From: Oscheius onirici
Lineage: Eukaryota > Nematoda > Chromadorea > Rhabditida > Rhabditidae
Length of the DNA: 64,000 nucleotides
Direction: 5' to 3'
NCBI GenBank assembly: GCA_932521025.1
Contig: OW051469.1
Coordinates: forward strand, 10,118,398-10,182,397
Shown: one piece after another, positions 43,706 through 56,192 of the stretch
Layout: each line of letters begins with the position of its first letter
Position numbering within the stretch: position 1 is the stretch's first letter
Notes under the pieces: generated by a model
What the model was told of the DNA's origin: nothing
Database searches by the model: none
Seen by the model: the letters and a program-made list of their open reading frames with translations, nothing else
Program-made: the position numbers and the translations under genes

Positions 43706-46700
43706 TGGAGCGAAGAAAACGCAAATCGGCCATGGAAAACTACCTGGACGGCTTGACCGATCCGCCGGAGAAGCTGGCCCGCATGGCCGACTTCTACAAC
43801 GGCGTCAAGCATTTTTACAGGAAAAAGTGGTCAGTTGTTTTCTCGAATTTTCCATAAAAATTGCTCTAGGAACGCGCCACTAAAGTTGCCCTGCGTGCAA
43901 GGAGTAGAAATCAACCTTTTCCGCCTCTACGACACCGTTATGGCTTTCGGCGGCTGGCAGAAAGTCTCGCAACAGGAGAAATGGATAGATGTGGCTGAAA
44001 TGCTCGGTGTCGGAGAGGAAATACTCAACGGAGACTATGCCATAAAGCTTCTTTACATGAGGTTTGAAATTTATGCTTTTTAGCATACAAAAAGTCCAGA
44101 TATCTGTCCAAATACGAACAAAATGAGACGATTGGCGATATTGACGACATGATGGACAGCGAGTTCAGAAACAGAGGCCGACAGCTCTCTTTCTTTGCCA
44201 CAAACGAATGTCCTATCAGTATGGGAGCTCGTCATGGTACTTTTTTTTTATATACTTAGGCCTTATTGTATTTCAGAATTCCTTCGACGTGACGAAAGAG
44301 GAAATCCGTCACAGGAGCCAGATTACAATCGACTCTTCAGGTCTCTTCTCTCGGGTCTTCCAAATGAGGTTTTTTTATTCTCTTACTAAAACCTACTTTT
44401 CTTCAGGTCGACTTCGGCTTCAACATTGCCACGCTGCTCTCTCATCCCGGGCCGAGATTACTTCGTCTCAGCCACGCTCCACACCTTCCGACCATTCTGG
44501 CAGCCCATGTTGGCATTTTTGACGAAGGTTTGTCTACTTTTTGGGCCAGAAACCTGCAAATTTAGAAAATTGTGACCTCAAAGAGCTCTATTTGAGCTGG
44601 ACCAAAACTTACGGACGCGACTATTTCGAGTTCTGGGCCAATTCGGGAGCACCAAAAGAGTTTCTGGAGTGCTTCGTGCCGGAAGCGTTAGAAAAACTGA
44701 AAGAGCTGCCAGAGGAGGAGGAAGAAATCTTGCACGGAATCAGTCTCGAATACGACGTGAGGAATCCGATGTCACTGCGACTGAATCAGGTAAATTGGCA
44801 GTTTTAAAAGGACTAAAAAAGTCGAGGCTATTTTCAACCCCCAATTTCACAAAGAAAAGCAGGTTAAGCTGATTTTGCAAAAATATTTTCAGGTGGTCAA
44901 CATCATCAGAAATTACTCGTTCGAGCCGATAAATCGCGTCTCTCTCGTCAACAATTGGGCTGTCATCAAGCTCCTGCTCCTCTGTGCCTCCTCCAAATGG
45001 GTTCCTCTCTACACGGCCGCCCTGGACACACTTTCTAATCTGGCCAGTGATGTTAGTTTCTCCCCTTTCCCGCCAGAAACCCCTCAAATTTAGCTGAATC
45101 TCTCGTCGGAAATGCTCGCAAATAAGGCACATCACGCTCTTGTTCGAGTCCTGGACGCCGGCATGGAAAGTTCCGATAAATTCAAAGTATTTTTCAAATG
45201 TTCACGCAAAAATATCTAAAATTCAGCTGATCCGCTGCATGGAAATCATGACGGGTCTCTGTATGTTTGAAGGCAACGAGACCGTCCTCAATGACTTTAT
45301 CAGCAGCCCCATGCTCGAAAAAATCTTCAATTTGGTCATAATCAAGGACATTATGATGTGCGTCTACGCCCTGGAATGTCTCTATCAGATGTCCGAAATG
45401 GGCGACGTCGCCTGCGATCTCATGAGCAAGGAGCCGAGATTCATACAGCAGCTGCTGTCGATGGCCACGCTGGAAGCGGTCTCCTTTGGGCCGGCAGGAT
45501 TGGCTGGAATGAAAGTCGTCGAATATCAACCTCCGGCGGTGAGTTTGCCTTTTTTTTGTAAAAAAAAAAACAAAGCGGTTCAAAGTGGACCTCAAACTTT
45601 GTAGCATGGCAATGAAGTGATCGAATTGGAAAAGAGGTTCGAGGAAAAATGTCATTGGCTGTGTCATGGAGCATATGACCGTATCTCAGTAAATTTCCGT
45701 TTCACTCCCGATTTGTTGCGATTCAGCTTCAAATTGCAGGTGCATATCTTGGCTAAGTATCTAATGTTGATGTAGGAATCAGAAAAGACAATTGATCGTT
45801 TTTCTCGTATAATCGGGTCAAATATGACCTTTTTACGCTCTCCTAACTTTAAATATCCCTATTTTTCAGCAATTCGCCCACGGACCGCCTGGCCATCCAA
45901 TGCCCCAGGCTCAGCAGCCTCACTTTGCGCAACCTCAAACTCCGGGTCATCCTCCTTCCTTCCCGCCAGGAGCGCAACGAGCCGTCTACATCGGACAGAC
46001 GCCACAACGGGCCGGAGCTCCGGGCCAGCTGATGCCGCCGCCGTCGACTCCGGCGCCAAGACCGACGCCACAGGCAGCTGCAGCCTCAACACCGGTAGCC
46101 GGAGGCAAAATTGAGCAGCTGACAGAGCAGTGGATTCGACAGAATTGCGTCTGGGAGCTGAATTTCGCGACGCCGAGAGGAGAACTTTATGCGGCCTACG
46201 TGGATGATCTGAGAAATCAGTTTCATTCTCTCAGCGGCACTCTGTCGTCGTTCTGCAATCAAGTCAAGTAAGTTTTTTTTCTGAAGGAAGACAGGGTTTG
46301 AGTAGAGAAGCAATTCAAATGTTTGGCAAAACTTCCTGAATCTTGGCCCCCCACATTTTTTTCACGTTAAAAAGATATCATCTGGAGGCTGAGAAAAGGC
46401 AAGGAAGATCAGTTTTTCAAGCCAAAATTGAAATTTACTTGACGAACTGCTAACATCTCAATTTTTAGACAAATCTTCCCGGAAGTCCAGTTCCGAATGG
46501 CCGATAACAATCTCCTGATGGTGGCCCAAGGAGTCCGTCTGAATCGCCCCCACAGTGAGTTTTTTCCTCTTTCTCAGCTAAAGCAGCTCTAGAACTGGCT
46601 CCTTCGACGTTCGGAACAGCGCCGCCGGCAGCAGCTACGGTAATGTCGACACCGCAGGCGAATGTAGCCTCAAACACTGCCATCAAGGACATTCTGAAGG

Positions 46701-48052
46701 CTGCGGCTGTTCCGCTGGCTCAGGAACAAATTGTTACGCCGGTGGTAGTGCCAGCAGTTCCAATTACGAACGGCATCAACGGAAAGTTAGTATTTTTGAA
46801 ATTTTAAATTGTTTGGCCGAAATTCTGTCGAAAATAACAAAATTTCGTTTTCTAGAAGCAACGGAAGAACCAGCTCATCTCGGAGCCATTCTCCGGAAGA
46901 AAAGACGGAAGAGGTGGAAAACAAGAAGCCAAATGGGCACAGAAAGACGATAAAGGAAGAAAACCCGAGTGAGGAAAAAGAAGCGGAAAAGACGGACGAG
47001 GAGCTGACGATGATGTGCGAATGGGACGGCTGCGGAAAGACGTTCGCCACCTCGACGGGAGTCATTGTTCACTGCTCCAAGGAGCACATGACGGAAGAGC
47101 CGCAGCCCTGCAAATGGCCCGGATGTGATGGAACGCCGAGGAGCAAGTGAGTTTCTTATATAAAGTTTGCATCTTTTTGTTTGAATTTCCATCGACCCTT
47201 TTCCAAAAAAAAATTACACAAAAATAGTTGACGAAGCCAGCTAAATAGTCTAGATTTTTGATTCTTTTGGCCGAATTCGTGCAAAGTGCAAAAAAAAGCT
47301 GTTTCAGATGGTCCCTTGTCACCCACATTCAAGACCATCATGCCCAGGATCACCAGCTCAATGCGGCCGCTCAGAAGAGAAAGTGAGTCTTTTTTGAAAC
47401 TCCACTAAAACCAAATTGCAGAGACGGCACATCTTCCGCCATGCCGCCAGCCTACAGTACCGACGAGCCGCGTGACATTCCCCATCATCCGGGCTATTCG
47501 CGCCACGCTGCCTATGATGCCATTCGCCGTCACGCCTTCAACTATCTCCCTCGCGACATAACGGACGAGCCAGAGGGACCGGTGACGAAGAGTATCCGTC
47601 TGACGAGCTGTCTCATTCTCAGGAATTTGGCTCGTTATTCGGCGGAAGGAAGACAGTAAGTTTTTATCGTTTCGAGCTGAAAAGCAGTTGAATTGGAAAA
47701 GGTGACAAAAATAAGACAGCAGAAACCGCCTGTTTTCTGAAGTTTTAGGTCTTTTGTTATCTGTACCCAGACTTTCTGTTCTCCGAAGAAATGTACCTAT
47801 TTTCCCGTGTTTTTCGATTGTAATTACGCAAAATGCTATAGAGCATTTAAAACTTTCAGTCTCGGACTTTCAGAAAATGCGTAATCAAAAACTTTCAGCC
47901 TTCTCCGTCGTCACGAGCGTCAAATCTGCTGGCTGGCCCTGTCTCGCCTCGAATCCAGTCACGCCCTGGCGCAGCTGCTGGCAGAACTTCACCAGGATGC
48001 CTCGGCTGGAGAAGAAGACGCCGCCGAGCCGGAAATTATTCCCTCCCAATAG
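43706..48052 (+). CDS. ARID2: ARID2/BAF200, PBAF chromatin-remodelling subunit
   Basis: The DNA-binding subunit of PBAF-type SWI/SNF complexes. The N-terminus [19 protein letters not shown] leads to an ARID domain: [44 protein letters not shown], and [20 protein letters not shown]. Armadillo-like segments follow ([52 protein letters not shown]). A Pro/Gln/Ala-rich linker (about 45870-46100) precedes an RFX-type DNA-binding region ([16 protein letters not shown] and so on). Near the end are paired C2H2 fingers: [15 protein letters not shown] and CKWPGCDG, each with His pairs. A conserved C-terminal block includes [19 protein letters not shown]. Domain order matches animal ARID2. About 14 exons, most introns 40-60 bp. 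It lies about 350 bp upstream of HDAC3 on the same strand. Confidence 0.93.
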
Positions 48053-48406
48053 ATTACTGTAACTTTATATCACATGCGCAATTCCAACTCAAACATGAGC
48101 TCATCTACGGGTTTTTTAGCCACCTTTTTATTATTTATTTTTCAAACTTCTCCCTACCCCCTTCGATTGATCTTTTTTCTCATATTCGTTTATTTTAAAG
48201 TGCCGGTATTATCTTCCAATTCAAACTGTCAAAATGCGCTGATCTTTTTAAATTCCCATGCTTTTCTATGTACACGTGTTCAGTACCCATTTTGGCCTAT
48301 TAAACGTTGTTTTTCGCTGTACTTTTTTAACTAGATAGCGGGTTATTTTGCTCAAAATTTATGTTTGAAACGGGATGAAAAACGAGCAGGAAAAACTAGT
48401 TCAGAG

Positions 48407-50508
48407 ATGGCGGAAATTGAAAAGATAGAGACGAATTCGAAGCGACGAATCACCTACTATTACCACGGAGAGGTCGGCAACTTTCATTATGGTACGTTCT
48501 TTCCTAGTTTTTGATCCAAAACCCCGTTAAAAGAAATATTTCAATCCATCTACTTCCAGGACCTCGCCACCCGATGAAGCCGCAGCGCCTGGCCGCCTGT
48601 ACGAATCTCGTCGTCAATTATGACCTAGACAAGGACATGGAGATGCGTCAGGCTAATCGAGTAGGCAAATGGGAAATGGAGTGTGTTTTTCTCCTTATTT
48701 TTAGCCTAAAACCCCTAATTTTAGACGCTTCCACACCCCGGAATACATCAAATTTCTCGAAAACATTTCCCCGCACAATGCTGAACAGTTTGAGAACCGA
48801 TTCGTCGACTTTTGCATTGGAGACGATTGTCCCGTCTTCCAGGGCATTTTCGACTTTTGCTCGCTTTACTCCGGCGCATCACTAGAAGGCGCCGTCCTCC
48901 TGAACAATCAGGCTTCCGATATTGTTATCAATTGGAGCGGCGGACTTCATCATGCTAAAAAAGTAGGTCTTTTTTTTAATTTCCGTAAAAATTGATCTTA
49001 GAGTGAAGCGAGCGGATTCTGCTACGTTAACGACATCGTCCTGGCCATTTTGGAGCTTTTGAAACATCATAAACGGTACTTTATTGGCTAGATTTAAAAA
49101 AATGGCTTTAGAGTCCTGTACATCGATATTGACATACATCACGGAGACGGCGTGCAGGAGGCTTTCGAATTTTCAGACAGAGTAAGTAGATCCCTTTTTA
49201 CAGTTTTTTTTTACAAAACAGGCTAATGACGAAAAATCCGATTCGAGTTGCTCTCACGCAGCCTTGAGCTATTTGGCACCACATAGAAAACCAGACCAAA
49301 ATTGATAGGATCTAGCCTTCTACGATCCCACTATTGCCGGACAAAAAGTACAGTTTGTTCAGCGGGGACAATTTCCAAAAGAACCGCAATTTGATAAACA
49401 ATTCCGTGACGAAATCCTTCCCAGCAGTCCTTTGAAATTGGTTTAGAAAGAAGAGAACAATACCGTTCTATCTTACACCTATATTTTTGATGAACTACCA
49501 ATTTTAGGTGATGACAGTCTCCTTCCACAAGTACGGCGACCATTTCTTCCCCGGAACCGGCAACATGTACGATATCGGTCACGATCATGGTCGTCTCTTC
49601 TCCGTCAACGTTCCCTTCACTCAAGGCATTCAAGACGAAGGTGCCTTTTGCTGTTTTTAAAGAAAAGCCAGAACATTTCAGGTTATTTGAGTGTCTTCAA
49701 GCCGGTTATACAGCACGTGATGGACTGCTTCCAGCCGGAAGCCATCGTTCTTCAATGCGGCGCCGATTCGTTGGGAGGCGATCGGCTGGGAAATTTTAAT
49801 TTGTCGTAAGTTTAACGCTTTTTTATGTCAAAAAAGGATAACATTTTAAGGTTCGACGGCCACGGAGACTGTGTCCGTTTTGTGCGCGATTTCAGCATTC
49901 CGCTGCTCGTGCTCGGAGGAGGCGGCTATACGCTCCGAAATGTGGCGAGATGCTGGGCCAATGAGACTGGGATTTTGTGCGGAAAACGACTAAAAGATGA
50001 CATTCCCGATACGGCAGAGTACATGAAATTCTTTGAGCCGGAATTTACGCTACGACCGACGCTAGAAAAACGGCATGAAGACCAGAACACGAAAGAGGTG
50101 AGCACTTTTTTGAATGGTTACCGTAGGCCAACTGGACCAGACTACATGATTCAAAAAGAGTTCGGAAATGAACAAAAGCCACAGTAACACTCCAGTTAAT
50201 TTTTTCTTCTGTTTTGTCTCTGTTCTCCAATTTTTGAGGAAACCTAGCTAAAAAAGTCTAGCCAATTTTCAGTTCCTCGGTTCGATTCGCGAATACGTCT
50301 GTGAGAATCTTCGCCGAGTACAGGGAGCCCCCTCCGTTCAGATGCAGCCAATTCCGATCGACGCCTTCGACAAGGAGGAGATCTTGAGAAAGGAAGATGT
50401 ATGCATTTTTATGCAGTTTTACAAAAACATTTTCAGGCCGATATGGACATGCACGTGGACAACAGCAACGACCACCTGGACACGACGTATAACGGAACGA
50501 CGGCTTGA
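48407..50508 (+). CDS. HDAC3: HDAC3-type class I histone deacetylase
   Basis: A zinc-dependent lysine deacetylase, catalytic subunit of NCoR/SMRT-type corepressors in animals. [20 protein letters not shown] is followed by [20 protein letters not shown]. The active site is intact: [38 protein letters not shown] (zinc Asp/His), [35 protein letters not shown] (second zinc Asp) and [16 protein letters not shown] (catalytic Tyr). The C-terminal tail is short and acidic, ending TYNGTTA. The start follows a TTCAG acceptor by two bases. It is in tandem with ARID2, both chromatin regulators; an operon is possible from spacing (about 350 bp) but not shown. One intron (about 49183-49507) is enlarged, with no recognised content. 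Confidence 0.95.
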
Positions 50509-50929
50509 AACGTGAAATTTTAACCTCGCTACGGGTGTAAAAAGTTTGTAAAAAATGAATCTCTTTATGTACAGTATACCCGAAATTGTCCCTTTAGCGA
50601 AAAGGAAGACAGCTTCTCCTACCGCCGCCTCGTACCCGACTCGTGACGCCGGCGACTCTTGTCAAGGCGGCAATCAGTAGCAGTTTCAGTTGAAAACTGA
50701 GATCAGTAGAAAAGTGGAGGTCTCCGTCCTGGGAACGAGCTATCTCACGGCCGGTATTCTCCAAAAGACACTGCCAGTTGTTGCCCTGGTCGATTCGCTG
50801 GCAACGAGCGACAGTAGACCGCGAACCGTTCTGGATTATGAGAGGATCGCCTGGAAAATGAATGTTTCCGAAGGTTGTGGGATACTGTAAGATTGATAGT
50901 CCTTTAAACTGAGTTCCTGAGCTGAAAAA

Positions 50930-51119
50930 TTGGTGCGCAGCGTTTCAAATAAATGGCGGGAAAAGTTGGGAAATACCAAAAAACTTTAACAAAAAAAGAG
51001 ACTTGAAATGTAAGCGGAACAGCTGGTTTTGGCCGGCAAACATTTTGATCATCGCAGAAATACAGTGAACAAGCAAATGTTTCAGGTCAAAATATAGTTT
51101 TTGAACTGCTGCGCACCAA
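50930..51119. mobile_element. MITE-like element with TTGGTGCGCAGC terminal inverted repeats
   Basis: 190 bp starting TTGGTGCGCAGCGTTTCAAA and ending with the complement, TTTTTGAACTGCTGCGCACC and AA. There is no coding capacity. The same end motif occurs at about 11474, 33060 and 33288. Confidence 0.75.
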
Positions 51120-52012
51120 CTTCGGTGGCAGCAAGATTTAGCTTTCATTTCTGTCCAAATGGGTCAAAGTTTAGGATAAGGACGGGATGCTGTGACTTAC
51201 AGTACCGGATACTTTGGCTCTCAAAAACAGTGACGGTTACTGTAGCTATCACAATCCGGTCAGAGTCTATCGTAACAATTGATTTCTAATTTAAAACAAG
51301 ACTCAGTTCAGAAAAACTGAGGGCAACTGGTTCGGTATTTACGGTATCCGATACCTTTCTTTTTAAAACTAACCTGGTATGAGTAATCCCATTAGATCAG
51401 CGTTCCAGTCCAGAACTGTAATGGTATGGGAAGATACGCGTCGGATGCCGAGAAGAGCAGCTATAGGACGAGGAAGAAAAGTGGAGAGGGTCGAAGAGAA
51501 ACGGGCTTCCGAAAGAAGCATGACTCGTCTGCCTAATATAAAAATGTTATTAAAAAAATCTAAATGTTACCGTAAGCCTCAATGACCCATACAGGTGTGG
51601 AGCAGCAACTTTTTTCTGACCAGACATCGAGAAGCGGGAAATTTGAAGAGTCGGTTATCTGAAATGGGGAATATAGCAGCCATTATAATTTTCTGGGTCA
51701 TTGACTCTCTGTCAAACCAATTGACATTGGAGGCATTAAGGGCTCGAACACCCAGAGAGCAAATTGGTTGTTATGAAACAGACAGCAGCAGCTGACAACA
51801 GCCTTTAATTTTACGCTAGAATTGACTGGTCATATTGGGAGAGATGGGGACAGGGACTGATTGTGAGAGAAAAGAATCCAATTAACCCTCCTGCATCAGA
51901 TAAAGAGCCCTTAGGCTAGCTTTCGAAGACCCTTCTGAGAAATTGAACCCGTATACTGATACTTTCACCCTGTCCCTTCTTTAATTAGCCCTCACTGGAA
52001 ATGTGAGTAAAC

Positions 52013-52740
52013 CTAATAAGAGAGCCTCATCTCCCGGGGTCCACAGAGTCCTTGAGCAAGCAACCAATGCATGAAGAATGTGCTAACGAGGCCTTGGGTG
52101 TCATTCCCCGGGGAATGAAGCTTATCTATGCTCCTCTCTTCTTTGAGAGCCTTTAATTTTTTTGGTGTTTTGGAAGGCGGGTACAACTTTAATGACACAA
52201 GGTGATTGAGGTGACAAGACAGCTGACAGGCTGAAGGGTCAGCTGTGTATGGGGAGGCCTTTCTCTTTTTATGGGCCATTAGGAGAGGACAAGTGGTCAA
52301 GACTTTGAGTGAGTCAGAGGGTATTCTTTCCAATACGAACCTGTAGCTCTGATCCAGTGAGATGCATCTTCAGATGACTGGAAGTCGAAACGTAGAAGAG
52401 AACCTGACTCTTAGTAGGAACCAGTTGCCCCTTCCTGACAGTCCCGTGAGACACCTCTTCGTCTATGTCCGTCCCTTCCGAGTCAGGCGTTCTACCGTCT
52501 TCTCTCTGAATCAAAAAAGAGTCTTTTGATTCAAAGTGGGCCTGCCAGTGTCTCTTGACCACCTTCTTCCTCATTTATTCGCTTCGTCACACAGAGATTT
52601 GAGGGCGGAGCTGGATACGTTTCGGTACAGTCACTGTACCGATGTGAAGTAGGAACAGCTTCCTGATGAATAATGTTGCCGTTTTCACAAAATTCTGCCG
52701 AAGTGGATGGTTCCATGAGAGGACGTCTGAAATGAGTCAA
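52013..52740 (-). CDS. Uncertain small gene candidate
   Basis: On the minus strand a start at 52574 opens MRKKVVKRHWQAHFESKDSF and stays open through FYVSTSSHLKMHLTGSELQ to a GTTCGT donor. A possible next exon, after the acceptor near 52291, reads TCPLLMAHKKRKASPY and ends at 52013. The HLKMHLTG piece faintly resembles a degenerate C2H2 finger, but the cysteines are missing. An overlapping frame (52531-52740, reading MTHFRRPLMEPSTSAEF) competes as the 5' part. No family can be named, and the region could be non-coding. Confidence 0.25.
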
Positions 52741-53986
52741 CTGGGTCAGATTATCGTGATGTCTCGTTCAGGAATTCTGAGCACATGGAAGGTCTTTTGG
52801 CTCACAATTAGACAGTCAGAGAGAGACTGAGGAACAGAGAAACGAAGGAACAGAGAGTATTTCCAGACCACTTGTTCCTTTCTGATGGCCCATAAAATCG
52901 GGAGATCTCCCCACTAGCAGATAACTCACCAAGGCTCCCAAAACTCTCTGCCCCATTGTTACGAAAGTGGGGAGAAGAAAGGTGAAGTCAGAGCCAAAAG
53001 CTGATAGCTTATTCAGAAGAAAGTAGAGTCACATGGGAGACACTCAGTCATCATGCCTACCTGAGCAGTACTTCGCCATATCCGCCACTCCGTTGAGCTT
53101 GACGTAGCCGATTAACTGAGAGCGTTTCACCAAAACTTCTCATGGCGCAAGCCGTAGGACCAACGTCCATCGGACGGAAACGGGGGAACTGAGAGCAGGG
53201 GAGAGAGTGCTGCGTCTCTGACCCCTCTCTCTCTCGGGTTGGGGGCGGGACCACACAAACCCTTAGGGCAAGGGGAAACAAAAGCAGACGGAGAGACCAA
53301 ACAAATTACGGGGGCCAGCTCCAAGCTAATGCATTCTGATATCGGTCCTATGGATTAGGTTCCTAGTGCGGTGAAAATGAGCTCCGTGAGACTTTGAAGA
53401 CAAACATTTGGCGGGACAGAGGGGCAAATATCTCAGGGGATGTAGAGACTGGCAATAACAGGAAAATGGAAGAGTTTTGACCTAACAATACATACCGTAA
53501 TTTAAGTCAATTGGATCCACAACTGATCCAAAAAAAAAAGTTTCGAACTGACCAGGGAGGCCAGAACCTCTTCTACCAAAAGAAGTATAGTCGTCTCTCT
53601 GTCCAAAATTCGGGTTCTATTAATTGTAAAGTAAAGTTTCTTCCCGACTCGAGCCTGAGTTCCGAAGAGACTCATGGGCTGCGGGTGCTTCCTGAGTGGC
53701 CAGGTTGCGGTAGGCATTAACGTTCGACTTTTCTGGAAACGCCTTTACTCCGTCGAAAGCTACTACCAATTTACCGACCTCGGAAGGATGGAAGCCTTGG
53801 TTGGGCCAAAGCGGGGTTTTGAACTTGGGAACATTGCGCCATCTCGCTTCTCCTACTAATTGTTTTTGAACTTAATAAATTTCAGTATGTTGAAGTTTAT
53901 TCCAAATGTACAAAGCTCTATTCTCTTATTATGCGAAAAAAATAAACTGAACCCGTTAGTTATTAAAACCAGACTAGCACAGAGGA

Positions 53987-56066
53987 TCACGAATATTGAC
54001 GGAAGAAGTCTCCACGGTCGCAGTTGGCTTCCTTCTCGAACCAGTCGTTGATGTTCTCATACTGAAATTATACTTGGTCAGCTGCCGGGTATGAATAAAT
54101 TGGCTCTCATTACGCGACCCGCTCCCGCCTCTGGGTTGCTAAAACAACAGTCATAAATTTTACGGGTATGGAGACGAAAACGAGGCCGCAAATCTTACTA
54201 ACGGCTGCTTGTTAGGGCGACAGCGCGCCGTGGAAGACAAATGACAAGAAAATTCATTCTGAGAGGTCTTTGTTTGGAGGGGAGAGAGAGACTGGCTAAA
54301 AAACCTACCGATTTGGCCTCATGTGGTCCATCCCAGAGTTTCTCACAGAGACGACAGATTCCATTGCGGAATCCCTTGGTATTCCAAGGCACATATGTCC
54401 AGAGCTGATTGAACCTCCAGTTGAAGAACTCGGCGTAGGCTTTCGGATCCCCTTCGATCCTCTTCAAATCGTCCGCCATTTCCTTGACCGTCTTATAGTC
54501 ATCAACAGCGATGAAGGACTTGGGTGGTGGATTCGTTGATTCCATAATTTTGCGACTCCAGACGATTGAGATGGAAGCATAGCGTACTCTGTCCCAGTAT
54601 TTTTCGGTGACGTAATCTTTACAGATCGAGTTTTCCATGGCCACATAGAAGGGGTAATCTTCGTACATTGGAGCACAGTCCTTGTTTCTGGGGCAAACGT
54701 CTTCCAGACCCGGAGCGCTAGGACATTTTCCGCCAATTGTTACGTTCATGTATCTGAAAGTATAAAGTCTCTCTCTCTGTCTCTCTCTACTCACCTTCCC
54801 AGCGCCTTCAAAAAATTGTCTCTCTCCGGAACACAGTTGGAAATCAGACCAAAGATCCCAGACTTGCTTTTTTTCATTTTCGAAGAGGATAGATGGAAAC
54901 TCTAGACATGTTTTTTTTAAATTTATTGTTGAAATTTGAATCTACCTCAATTTTATATCCTCTCGCCTCGGCTTCTTTGCTCTCCATCCAGAACGAGCCA
55001 TACTTCCAGAGTGAGTCAGAACTGTGGAGAAAAGTCTGTGTCCAGTTGAAATAATCTTTCATTTTGGTTGAGAAACGAGGGGAATTGATCCAGGTGTTTT
55101 TCGGAGTCTCCATACTGGCATAAACATAAATCTGACTCTCATTTCTGTTCTCCGCATCCGGCAGATCCGACTCCTTCACATTAGGTCCGTGAAAGAAAAC
55201 AACGTCAGCTTTGTTGACTTGAGAACGGTCCGTGATGATTATACAGCGATCCTGTGAGAAAAAATATAAAATTTGAAGAATGATGAACCTCAAGTCCACG
55301 ACATTCTTTCATCATTCCCGGCTCCAGATGCGTTCCAAAGATGCCAGTCCAGTCCAGAATTCGTTTGGGGGCCAGGGTGTCGAAGCGATCCGCGATTCTG
55401 TAAAAGAACGTAATTTTGAGAAGTTCGCTTTTTCTTTCCACTTTTCGAAGGGACTGTCTGATGGATAGTATACAAGTGCTCGGACGAAAAGTTCAATTCT
55501 TCAAAAAAAGAGAAGAACAATTTTCCGCTACTTTGAAGCCACATTTTAGGTGCCTAAGCTGTTGAGACTACCTGTTTCAATTCTCAAATCTTTATCGTCA
55601 CGTCACATCTTTTTTTGTCGGATCACAAAAACTGTTTGGCTTGCTATGTTCAGCTACTCTTTACTCGTAAAATGTAAGTAAACAGATCCTGTAGGGAAAA
55701 TAGCATAAAAATTACGGTAAAGGCCACGTTTTTGATCCTTTGGTTGCACCCAGAATTCTAGACCCTAATGTTAGGCTTACTGTAGATCTGGTACCTTTCT
55801 TCAGTATAAAGTTTTGTGCTACGCGAATTTTCAAACAGACAAATACTTTGAAACCTTCAATAAATCAGGATCAAGAACAACGTTAAATTCCCTTGCCTGT
55901 CTTTGGAAACTGTCAAGAAGAGATGCTTCTGCCGGCGGTGAGCCGTACTGTGATCACGGGTGCTGGCATCATCGTAGCCGACGATGGAATACACCGTGTA
56001 GACTGCCAAAAAGCCTCCGAGCAGATAGAACAAATTACGGTAAAAGGAGGCTGGAGTGATGCGCAT
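53987..56066 (-). CDS. Alpha-1,3-fucosyltransferase-like (GT10) type II Golgi enzyme
   Basis: Transfers fucose from GDP-fucose to N-glycans or core structures in the Golgi. The N-terminus MRITPASFYRNLFYLLGGF with following VYTVYSIVG is a short cytoplasmic tail plus signal anchor. Later exons read PKRILDWTGIFGTHLEPGM, VNKADVVFFHGPNVKESDL, QIYVYASMETPKNTW and FNWTQTFLHSSDSLWKYG. Conserved donor-site blocks follow: ISNCVPERDNFLKALGRY, PFYVAMENSICKDYVTEKYW (the FT family F-x-ENS-x-x-D-Y-x-TEK signature), SFIAVDDYKTVKEMAD and AEFFNWR. The C-terminal exon YENINDWFEKEANC is separated by a longer intron (about 54065-54310). All family motifs are intact. Nematode core-fucosylated glycans are typical ligands of such enzymes; the exact linkage is inferred. 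Confidence 0.88.
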
Positions 56067-56192
56067 TTCTGGTCATTTAGTCTTCTGGAAGAGATAAAAT
56101 GGACTGGGCTGGATGAAGGAAAGTAACAAAGGAGAGAACCCGATGGACAAGTGGGAAGAAATGGATTGGAGAAAAACTTTATTTGGGATTTC

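Larger units (their letters stand above)
50509..53986. other. 3.5-kb repeat-rich region without a clear gene
   Basis: The region opens with the HDAC3 3' flank, then a short open stretch at 50690-50890 of unknown nature. It holds the TTGGTGCGCAGC element (50930-51119), a TTTAGGATAAGG/TTACTGTAG piece (51170-51250) and an uncertain minus-strand gene candidate (52013-52740). A GC-rich stretch at about 53060-53290 is unassigned. I cannot identify the open frames at 51379-51585 or 53511-53720. Confidence 0.4.

Noticed and set aside
43900-45667. Minus-strand open frames across ARID2 exons, up to 157 codons
   Set aside because: They mirror the conserved ARID2 exons and share their boundaries; they are shadows.
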